Assembly (NCBI GenBank): GCA_015680685.1
Contig: MNCI01004141.1
Span: 8,372-71,289 of the forward strand
Direction: 5' to 3'
DNA: 62,918 bases
Origin: Gnetum montanum
Lineage: Eukaryota; Streptophyta; Gnetopsida; Gnetales; Gnetaceae
The translations under genes and the position numbers were made by a program. The notes under the pieces are model-generated. The model was not told the DNA's origin and made no database searches. It worked only from the letters and a program-made list of their open reading frames with translations. Within the stretch, counting starts at the first letter, position 1; every line of letters starts with the position of its first letter. Shown here in pieces: positions 34,494 to 44,282 of the stretch.

Positions 34494-37400
34494 CTAAGCG
34501 TCTGTGACAGGAGGATCATCTCCTTTAGAGCCACCAGTGTCAGAGGCTCCTGCTCCACTGGGGCCAGCCTCGTGAGTATCATCACCACCTTTATTCTGAA
34601 AACACCAAAACAAAAAAAATTAACAAAAAACCAACATAAGCATAAGCCGGTGTTAAAATTTTAAAACTTCATTCCATAAAATAACCTTTTAAGGACAAAA
34701 TGCTTACCATAGGAGATCCCCCTAAGCCGAACTCAAGCCAACGGAGGATTTCTTCCTCTGAAACACTGGCCCAGTCTATTCCATCCAAGCCTAAGTCAAC
34801 ATCTGCCAAAGTCTTGCCCTTGTCAACAGCTGACCAGGTAGGACGTTTCAGAGGAAATTCACCTACCGACACTTCCCCAGAAGTAGTTGTAATTACCCTT
34901 GTAGGTGATTCCATTTCTACAGTCGTGTTTTCGGCAAACGTATCAAAGGCAGAACGCAAGCCTAAACCTTCCACAAACATCTCTAGCTGTCGTTTTTCAA
35001 TGGACACGTCCTTCAGTGATTTCTTGTATTGATGTTTATGATTTTTCTCATCCTGACCCCACTTGCAAACCTTGGAAGCAAAGGCTTTCCAATCTTGACA
35101 CTTGAGGTTCAGGAGATCGAGTTGTGCTTTGCGTTCTGCCATTCTCCAAGTCAATGACGCATGACGATTCAACAGGTTCTAATACCTGGTGTATGTAACC
35201 TTGGACATTCGCCAAGAACGATCTCTACTTGATCTAGCAGCGGCGAATTCGTATCGAGCCTTTAGATTGTCACGTTCCTCTGACAATTCGGATACTTCTT
35301 TTTCTTTCCTTTGCACCTGCAACCACAACTGCTCGATGGCACGCCTACAAGTCCACAATGATTTAGCGTTATGCGCTAGGCTTTCTGCAACCCCTTCATA
35401 TACAGGCCTTGGCACCTGCTCCACCTCTGGGGAGAGTGTGATTAGGCTTTCCATGCTGACACTCTCAGAAGGGTCCCATCTTAGTTTAGCGCCTACCCAT
35501 GCAGAAAATATGCAAATGTCAAAATTATACAAACGAGACGTGAGGCTCCAAATCTTTTAGCAATTCATACCTATATCTGGGTGGACTTCTTGAAGGTGTT
35601 CAATGACTTCCTCAGCGATCCCATCAACAAAGTCCACCTTACTTGGCATTTCTGACCAAGTAAGCGGCTGACGGGTACAGGATGAGGTAGCCTCAGCCGT
35701 CCTCTCCAGGGGAACCGTCTTCATAGGTACATCCAACTGCACCGTCCTGGTCTCGCTGCCTTCATCTGAAAAGCATGAAAAACACAAAAATAATAGACCA
35801 TAAAAGCAGTAATTGATTCGGTAAACTAAAACGAACTAAAAGGGGGAAAACATACCCTGATCCTTATCACCTTCTGGGGGGTCACCTAAATCCAGGTCTC
35901 CCTGAAAAAATTTGCAGAGCATTTGATCGATGCTACCTTGGTCGTCTAATGGTTCAGTTTCAGTAGTCTTTTCTGTTAACTACTCCGTCCCACCACCTTT
36001 GCTTTTCTTTGGGTTTTCCTTTCCGTTCTTTTTCTCAGTATTCGTCTCCTCCTCCTCTGTGATGGTCTCCAAGGCCTGCTTCCTCACTGCCTCAAACCAA
36101 AAACAGCAACAACACATAAACAATTACAGTAAAGGTTACAAATGAACGAAAATGATGAAATAATAAGCAGATAAGCTTTGCTTACCAGGTATGTTGAAGC
36201 GTATCTGCTTCACGTGTGGTTGGTTTATCTCAGCAACTCCCTCCGTGGTGTGTTTGGGTCTCTTCAATTTTGACTTGGCTTGGCCGATACTTTCTTTAAT
36301 AACCCGCTCTGCCCATCTGGCGATTAGAGGTACATCATCTGGCTCCAACCCTAGACTATCCCGTGTGTGGATGGAACCGCCAGATGATCCTCGTGTGGTA
36401 ACAGACATGGACTCATCGATACCTTCTGGGGCATCCTGTGACTAGGTAGTTGCGAACAAGTGTTTGACCCATGGGCAAGATAGTTGACCACAATCCCATA
36501 GGACAAACTTGTTGTCCGCACGAACCATAAGAAACTTGGCAAAACGGCGAAGATAGCCGGCGAAGAAGGCAAAAGTCAAGTGCGATTGTGCTTCGATGTT
36601 TGAGCGCAACCGCACTATCTCTTTATGCAGGTCCGCCAACAAAAATTGAGTCTAGTTGTATCGTAAGCTAGTTTCTAAAATAGTCCGCATGATGCGTACC
36701 GCCTCCACCCCAAAACTCCGCACCTGAGAAAGGGTTTTGGGAAATGCCCATGCTCGAAACAGGGGATACAACTCATTCACCTCAATAACCTTTGCCTTCC
36801 CCTGCATTGGGAACCCCTTGGTGCTTTTCGCCATGCCAAGCCAGGACTCCAGTTCACGGATCGTTTGGAGCTCTTTGTGAGATCTGTCCAACACTATGGG
36901 TAGGCCATCTGCTAGCATGCCAAATAAGTTAGAAAAGAATATGGGCGATAGATGAAACACAACCCTGACACCCTTAATTCGGGTGCTGTACTGAGAGATA
37001 GACTCATTGAAAGAGTCCACGATCCCTATCATTTCCCCGATTGAGACATCAGGGCTTGGCGTCATGAAAAGCTCTAGGAGGCCTGCATTGTCCAAGCAAC
37101 GAGTGAGGGATGGCGAAGCACGCTTACACAGCCACTTCTGCGCTTTTGCTACCCCCCGAACTTCATTGACAAAGTTTCCTCAGTTCGGCCTGTCGTCACG
37201 GGATCCCCACTAGAAGGTGCATCAACTAATAAAACAAGGTAAACGACCATATCAGCACAACCTCAAACAGTCGAAAAAATCCACTAATGCACTCAGGAAA
37301 TGTTATCACTCACCGTTAGCGGCAGATTTGGAAGTGCTGCCAAAGCTATGAGGAAAGACTGGCCCCTGATCTGTCTAGTCTTCATGGAGCCATCCACGAG

Positions 37401-38874
37401 CCTTACACATCGCAAATGCCCTAGAAAACTGATTATGGAAATGGACCATTGAACCATTCGTCTGAGCCAGTACGGCCCCGCGAAGAGTGGAGCCTGTCAT
37501 AAAGGCCTCCAGAGCGGTGCGAGCGAGGGCTATCCCTTCATCCTCAATTAGGGTCCCATCTGGGTTGGTCTTTGGGCTGCAAATGAACGCATGTTAAAAC
37601 AAAAACCGACATCAAACGATGATCGATGAAGCAATAAATTCAAAATGGTCTCACCTGGTTATTTTGTACACCGTGCCAGGGGGATTCTGGAACAGGGTGT
37701 GTACACGGGCAGCTATAAACAATGTATTGTTAATGTAATCCAACCCTGGTGGCAGCAATGCCCACACACGCGTTAACAGGCAGGATGACTCGGGCCCATG
37801 GGTAGTGCCATCCTCATCAACAAACGGCCCCTCGTCAATGTCTTCCATGAAGACCATGACACCTTCAGCGGCCCTCGGCAGTATCGCGTCAATCACACTC
37901 CGTGCGGTCACTTCATCAAAATAAGACCACATAGCCACTTCAAAGTTGGTTAACAAGAAAGCCAGAAATTCGCCAGCGCCTTCCCTGAACCAGACCCCCT
38001 TGTCATCCATAAATATATTTGGGGGAAGATCGCCATCCTCAACAGGGCCAACCCATGTCAGAACCCCGATGAGTTCAACCACAATAAGAAAGCGTTTACT
38101 GTCCCTGCAAATCACAATGTCATAAAACGATAGTTTGCATCACAAATCGGAAAAAAATTAAAATCAACTTATGCTGAACGCAGGGTACACGCCAGCCAAA
38201 CCATAGCACGAAAATACAACTTACGCCTAGTGTGTACGCTGTACACAGCATATACGCCCGTCATTCACGCTCAGCGTATACGCTGAACGCAGCGTATACG
38301 CTAAGCAAACAAGCACTTGAAGCGATTCAAGCCTAGCGTATACGCTGAACACAGCGTATACGCTACAAAACTCCGTCTACGCTAGAACCCAAACCCCTCA
38401 TGCACAGCGTATACGCTGAAGAAACCCTCGGCGTATACACCTGAATCCGCTGTCAACCAGCACGCCAAAAAGACCAGGCATGTACAGCGTATACGCTGAG
38501 GAAACCCTTACCGTATACGCCGTCGCAAAACACAATTTCCACTGGTATAAGCACATCTATAAGCTTCACAGTTATGCTGAATAACAAAAGGACGCTAATA
38601 AAACGAATGACACCGTCCACGTTGCACAATTACGCCGGCGTATACGCTGAAATCCCTCGTAAACCTGCTACACTCGGCGTATACGCCGGGATTGTCTACG
38701 CTAGAAAGCACAAACAAAAACAGAAGCAGGGATCAAGGCTTACCTCCGAGACGTCATGGACCACGCCAGCACCTTCGGCCTAGGCAGGCCCTGCAGCATA
38801 GCCTCCGTCTCTTCGGTGAAGGTTAGGGCGGCACCCTTCCTCCCCTGCCCCTCCACTTCCTTGCCCTTGCCCAT
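34494..38874 (-). CDS. E3 antisense gene: spliced FCP1/NIF-like pseudophosphatase plus coiled-coil protein
   Basis: Eight exons can be followed: 38874-38744, 38104-37655, 37576-37314, about 37210-36186, 36086-35856, 35765-35571, 35492-34708 and 34595-34494, about 1,060 codons. Junctions 1-2, 2-3, 4-5, 5-6, 6-7 and 7-8 have GT...AG ends and keep the codon phase; junction 3-4 needs a frameshift. Exon 1 is a basic start (MGKGKEVEGQG). Exons 2-3 match plant FCP1/NIF-like HAD proteins: FLIVVELIGVL (motif I), VWFREGAGEFLAFL, FEVAMWSY (motif II), and a YINNTLFIAARVHTLFQNPP block where catalytic family members have LLLDDSP. The essential aspartates are absent. Exon 4 has FFSNLFGMLADGLP, exon 5 a lysine-rich stretch (possible nuclear signal), exon 7 a coiled coil, exon 8 an acidic tail. 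In-frame stops in exons 3, 4, 5 and 7 are almost all TAG. Confidence 0.8.
38166..38700. repeat. GCGTATACGC palindromes in intron 1 of E3 antisense gene
   Basis: At least nine copies of (c/a)GCGTATACGCtga or close variants between exon 1 and exon 2, the same word that fills the E3 LTR U3. Confidence 0.85.
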
Positions 38875-39131
38875 CTCAGAGCGTCCACACTGGCGATCTA
38901 CGTTCACGCTGAGTAACTGTACGTTGGCATTAAGAAGTTTAAGCCTCAGCGTCTACGCTGGGTTCAACCTTCGACATCTACACTCAAGTTCCAGTTTACG
39001 CTTACGCTAGGTTATGGTGGTTTACGCTTACGCTTTAACAGTTTTACGCTTACGCTCACACTCGCTCGGGTTACGCTCTACGCTGTCGCTTTCAAAATAG
39101 AAAATAAATGGACCCCCCTTCCCTTTATATA
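38875..39131 (-). promoter_or_regulatory. 5' leader and promoter candidate of E3 antisense gene
   Basis: Minus strand CTATATAAAGGG with TATA at 39124-39131, about 250 bp upstream of the ATG at 38874. Between them are five or six ttacgcttacgct words (38995-39085). The box is well formed and correctly oriented for the antisense gene. Confidence 0.6.
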
Positions 39132-39261
39132 GCGCCCGATGACGCTAACGTTGATGCCATTTATGCCACCGTAGCTCCGTTTTTGCCTTTTTGCATTTTT
39201 CCGCGTATTTTTCGCTAAAATTTGTCCAAGAAATGATCAAAAAATCATTAAAAATTATTAA

Positions 39262-39345
39262 AACGTACGCCATGATGGCCCGGTACGACCTTAAACTGCC
39301 GCTCATTGCCCGGTAAGGCATTAAACTGCCACACATCCAGGTGTG
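39262..39345. repeat. Short 'cccggtacgaccttaaactgcc' array upstream of E3 RT
   Basis: Two clear units (gcccggtacgaccttaaactgc, gcccggtaaggcattaaactgcc) plus a degenerate one. This is the third site of the array family in E3, on the other side of the antisense gene. Confidence 0.65.
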
Positions 39346-39434
39346 ACGATAATCCACCACTATACACGTGCACATTATTAAATCACCAAAAAGCATAGAA
39401 CAATCCCCCTTTTGCTCACGCAACTCTCGGTTTA

Positions 39435-42400
39435 TTGGCAGGAATAAACTCAATGGACTGTCAACACTTAAATGCACCATTAATCATTGACAGACCATAT
39501 GGCAACATTACACGGGACTTTGACATAAACTTCATCAACTCAAGTACACTAATCGACGATGCGGTCATTTCCTCAACACAGCAAACAATAGACGACTACG
39601 AAGGCATGACGAAATTTCTTGACATAGAAGTCGAAAGCATCACTGAAGATCCGTTAGCTGAAACACCCATTACCATGCCCGATGGAGAAAGCAAAATATT
39701 AAAATTAAGTACGCTACTACAACCACACTTGGCACAAGATATCCAGAACGTACTTAGGGAAAACATGAAAGCATTCGCTTGGTCTTATACAGACATGCCC
39801 GAGCTAGATCCTAGAATTTTCCAACACAACATTATTTTGGACCCCAAACTGAGACCGATAAAACAGAAAGCATGAAGAGTTAGACCCGAGGTGGCATTGG
39901 CAGTCTGCAATGAGATCACCAAGCTTTATCAAGCTGGTTTCATTCGGGTTGTTGATTACGCCGAGTGGGTGTCCAACATGGTCATTGTCCCGAAGAAAAA
40001 TGGAAGCATTCGCTTATGCATCGACTTCAGAGATTTAAATGTAGCAACCATAAAAGATGACTTTCCCCTACCCAGCATCGATCAACTCGTTGACTCGACT
40101 GCCGGGCATGCCTTGCTATCTTTTATGGATGGCTTTTCGGGATACAACCAAATATGCATCAACCCTGAACATCAACTTTGAACGACCTTCATGACCCCAT
40201 GGGGAACTTTTTGTTACACAATGATGCCCTTTGGTCTCAAGAACGCTGGGGCCACTTATCAAAGAGCCATGACATTTATCCTTAGTGATTACATGTTACG
40301 GTCCCTCAACAATTATGTGGATGACATCGTGGTTAAGTCAAAAACAACTGAACAACATGTACAAGACCTCGACTTAGTCTTAAAACGTTGTCTGAAATAT
40401 GAGCTAAGGCTTAACCCTAAAAAATGCGTCTTCGGTATCAAAACAGGAAAGATGCTCAGATTCATAGCCTCTAAAGCAGGGATACGAGTAGACCCCAATA
40501 AGGTCAAGGCCATAACAAACCTGAAACCCCCAAGCAACCTTACCGAACTTCGAGGTCTACAAGGTAGATTGTCCATTTTGAGTGGACTCCGCAGTGCCAG
40601 GAAGCCTTCAAAAACATCAAAACAGCACTCGCCCGATTGCCTACGGTTTACCTGCCCCAAAACGACAAACTGTTTTACATGTACCTTGCCACTTCGGAAT
40701 CGTCAATCATGTCTATGCTTTGCCAAAAAAAAGATAACAGAACTGAAGTCCCCGTATACTACTTGAGTCATGCCTTAGCTGCCCATGAAAAGAAGTACAA
40801 CGACGTGGAAAAGTCATGTTTAGCTTTGGTATTTTCTCTAAGAAAATGGCGACATTACCTCTTCCGTAACCAAGTCTACATAATTTGTAAAGACAATGTA
40901 CTGCGAACCATAATAGGAAACATTTACGAAATGAGTCGAATAGCCCAGTGGAAAGCTATGATAGCCGAATTTGACCTGTACTACGTAGCGCAATTATCAG
41001 TTAAGGGTCAAGCCATAGCAGATCAGATGGCTACATCACCAACACAGGATCAAGCGACTATAGAGCTGGAATTCCCAGATGAAAACATAAGCACCATAGA
41101 CATAGTACCCCAGGATTATGATGTCATTTTAAACTTTGATGGAGCATCCACCTCTCGAGGAGGAAGTGCAGCCGCTGTAATCACCTATCCCTCTGGGGAA
41201 ATCCGACCCTTTGCCTATCACTTCAACTTCCATTGTACTAACAATATAGCAGAGTATGAAGGTCTCCTTAGAGGTCTCGCGGCAGCATTGGCTTCAGACA
41301 TTACACGGCTAGTAGTCAGAGGCAATTCACAACTAGTGCTCAACCAAGTCATAGACGTCTATACGTACAAAGCCCAACACTTACAACCATACTGTGACTT
41401 GGAAAAGCACTTAATGAAGCAATTTGAAAACATTGATGTGCAACACGTCTCTCGAAATGATAATACCATCGTAGACGTGTTAGCCACATTGGTGCTAAAC
41501 ATATCACCTGACATGTTCCATGCCTTACCAAGCTCTGTAATGAGCTGCACTGAACCGGTAATCGATAATCCCTACCTGTTGCCAGTTGCATCTGTTAGCA
41601 CAACACACATAGTGGAATGGTACGACGACATAAAAAAGTACCTTCTACACGGCGAAACACCACGACATCTAACAAATGCACAGAAAGACGCAGTGCGGAA
41701 ACATTCTAAGCGGTATGCCCTGGTAGGGGACACACTATGTCATAGATCCTACGAAGGCATATTGCTAACATGCATCAGTAGTACTGATGCCCAAACAATC
41801 ATTGAACAAATACATGAGGGATTATGCGGAGGACACATAGCGCCAAAAGTCATGGCCATGAAAGTAAGATGATTAGGCTACTATTGGTCGCATATGGAAT
41901 ATGACTGTGCCTCCAAAGTTAAAACATGCGACACGTGCCAAAAACATAACAACCTGATTCATGTCCCACCAAACGAGTTGCACACGGCACAAATCACCTG
42001 GCCCTTCCAAAAATGGGGGTTAGATCTCATAGGTCCGATTACACCCTCATCTTCTGCAGGGCATGGTTTCATTATAACTGCCACTGAATATTTCACGAAG
42101 TGGGTAGAAGATATTCCCCTTTGAAAAAACACATCTAAAAACTTGTGCAACTTCATCCTTGAAAACATAGTGACCCGTTTTGGCATCCCCATGACAATTA
42201 TCACGGACAACGGGCCACAATTTAGCAGTGCCGAAATGAAAACGTTTTGTGACAGTTTGGGGATCAACCACTCGTTTTCATCCCCCTACTATCCTCAGAG
42301 CAATGGGCAAGCAGAGGCAACGAACAAGACAATCATTACAATACTTAAGAAAATGTTAAACCAGAGCAAAAGAAAATGGCATGAGCAACTAAAGTACGCA

Positions 42401-42849
42401 TTATGGGCATACCGCACTACACACCGAAAGTCAACAGGTAAAACTCCATACAGTCTTGTTTACAGTTCAGAAGCTATTTTACCTTTGGAATTACAGGTAC
42501 CATCGCTAAGGATCACACTCTCAGGACTCCTCGACGACGGGCAAAACAATGAGCTACGCCTCATTGACCTCGACTCGGTGGAAAAGGAACATGTACGCAC
42601 GTTCAATCAAATCGAATAGTACCAGAAGCAACAACGACAGCGACATCGGCATGACATCAACAAGCGCCCTATTCAGGAAGGCGACCTGGTCCTCAGAGCC
42701 GTTCGGGAACACCCGGAAAAATTCTCAGCCAACTGGGAAGGGCCTTACATGGTCATCAACGCATTTGACAATGATGCATTCAAGATAGCCAACACAGACA
42801 GACATGAGCTTGCCAACCCAATTAACCACTTGTACCTAAAACTGTTCTA
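39435..42849 (+). pseudogene. pol: E3 pol: RT, RNase H, second RNase H, integrase
   Basis: An aspartate-rich N-terminal extension begins after tttattggCAG, a possible splice acceptor at 39441. RT (about 39690-40570): IDFRDLNVA, LSFMDGFSGYNQI, MMPFGLKNAGATYQRAM, intact catalytic YVDDIVVKS. Then about 80 bp is missing at about 40566 between GLQGRL and VHF(E)WTP, shifting the frame. RNase H about 40640-40960. Second RNase H about 41120-41350: NFDGAS, NNIAEYEGLLRGLA, GNSQL where E5 keeps GDSKL. Integrase about 41800-42849: HHCC region, WGLDLIGPI, TDNGPQFSS, GQAEATNK, FSANWEGPY, NHLYLKLF then stop. Stops at 39873, 40179, 41870 and 42122 are TGA where a C-to-T change in CGA would explain them; a TAG lies near 42618. 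Confidence 0.85.
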
Positions 42850-42869
42850 GGTTTAAAATACAAGCTCAG

Positions 42870-43215
42870 GTACGTGAAAAGTCCTGGGATTACGACTATA
42901 AACTGATACCACAACTCATCCTGGAATCATGACGATAAACTGATACCACAGAACAGTCCTAGATTATGACTTAAAACTAATATCGCAATGTCCGCAATGA
43001 CGATAAACTAGCACCCATCCGGCATGATAGTAAACTGCCACCGTCACAACTATCAAAGTATGCCAAGGTTGTAAACTAGCTTGCCTCTTCACAGTCCGCT
43101 AAGACTAAAAACTAGCAATGTACCATCTGCCACGACGCTAAACAGGCAATGTCCAATGGGTTATGACATAAAACTAACCCATAACAGTCTGCCAAGACTA
43201 TAAACTGGCAAGTTC
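42870..43215. repeat. Post-integrase 'gactataaactggca' array of E3
   Basis: About nine units of 30-45 bp, with cores such as gattacgactataaactga, tccgcaatgacgataaactagca and tctgccaagactataaactggca. Confidence 0.75.
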
Positions 43216-44196
43216 ACATCCGGCACATCACTCCACTGCCATGCTCATTCATCGCTCGCTTCATTGCACCACTTGCTGTCAGTCGCCATCTTCAGTACTG
43301 CTTTCATCCACATACAGTACCTGCCGTTCTCCAGCACCTCTGCACCATCGGCCACCATGTATGTCTAAGCTCGTCTGTTCGCTCATTGTTTTCTTATCTC
43401 CTTGGAGTTGTGTTTACAGCATGACACCCGGAAGCTTCGCACGAGAGTGCACTTCGTCATGAGCGGCAAGATAAGGCATTGTTTGCACCATACATAGAAA
43501 GACTGAATCAAACCATTCACTGGTACATCCCCGTTCATTGACAGAATTCTTTATCCATCCTCCAACACATTTTACCCCGGCATCCCCTCGGCACGCCCAG
43601 TACATCTAAAACATTGTACCATTGTAAAGCAGCTGCAACACGCAGCACAGCAACTGCGCATGAGTACAAAAGCAGAGCAAAAGTTTATACTACAAAAAAA
43701 ATAGTTTATACTGCGAAAAAAAAAGACAAGACCCCGGGCACTTCCCATATAAGTCCCAGGCAAGAAGGCAGTCATCTCAAAACCAAGTACTCATGTCTAA
43801 AGACATCCGGTTGTATGGCTTTGGCTCCCCGCCAACAGGTTCCCCTAAACACTAAACATGGGCCCTGTTCTTCCAGAGCATATAACACATCCTTCTGTAA
43901 CTTTGGCCCCACCAACAGGATTCCCTTGAAAGCTCACCGAGGGCCCTGTTCCGCTAAAGGACGCACATTGCATGTCTGAACTCCGAGTCTGCTAAAACAT
44001 TGGCTATTGGCAAGGATTAGCATGCCACATACCCAAACATCCCCTGTCCACAACACAATTCATTAGGCAGTCACTAATCCCCGCATCTCTATCCTCCTAT
44101 CAGCCACAAATTTCCCAATCCCAATCCCATGTACTACTGAACACGGTGTGAAGACGTCTCGTCCGGTGGCAGCAGACACTGTCTCTATCAAGTTGC
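43216..44196 (+). other. E3 3' non-coding region with a duplicated ~80-bp block
   Basis: Between about 43795 and 43980 two related blocks (ggctttggctcccCGCCAACAGGTTCCCc... and ctttggccccaCCAACAGGattCCC...) each end near 'gggccctgttc'. The same pair exists in E5 (57882-58080, inverted), so it is a conserved 3' feature. Read antisense it gives a short frame starting MQCASF here and MRYASF in E5. No known domain. Confidence 0.5.
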
Positions 44197-44282
44197 TTGT
44201 GGTGTTTTTTACTTATTTGTTGACGCTTCTTGAGTTGATTCCTCCAAGCGTCAACAAAGAGGGGCCAATGAAACACCACAAA
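44197..44282 (+). promoter_or_regulatory. Hairpin enclosing PPT and 3' LTR start of E3
   Basis: GTGGTGTTT (44199-44207) pairs with AAACACCAC (44271-44279, inside the LTR); TTGTTGACGCTT (44217-44228) pairs perfectly with AAGCGTCAACAA (44246-44257). The polypurine tract agaggggccaa (44258-44268) lies on the 3' arm between the two paired segments. Confidence 0.85.
44258..44268 (+). other. Polypurine tract of E3
   Basis: agaggggccaa directly before the LTR start TGAAACACC. Confidence 0.85.

Noticed and set aside
36186-37210. Plant mobile domain or MULE transposase in the central antisense exon
   Set aside because: I see no motif that supports either; the similarity among E1-E4 is clear, but the family stays unassigned.
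34669-38115. Treating the antisense frames as random shadows of pol
   Set aside because: They lie where no sense-strand coding sequence exists, have GT-AG borders that keep phase, and are conserved between four diverged copies.
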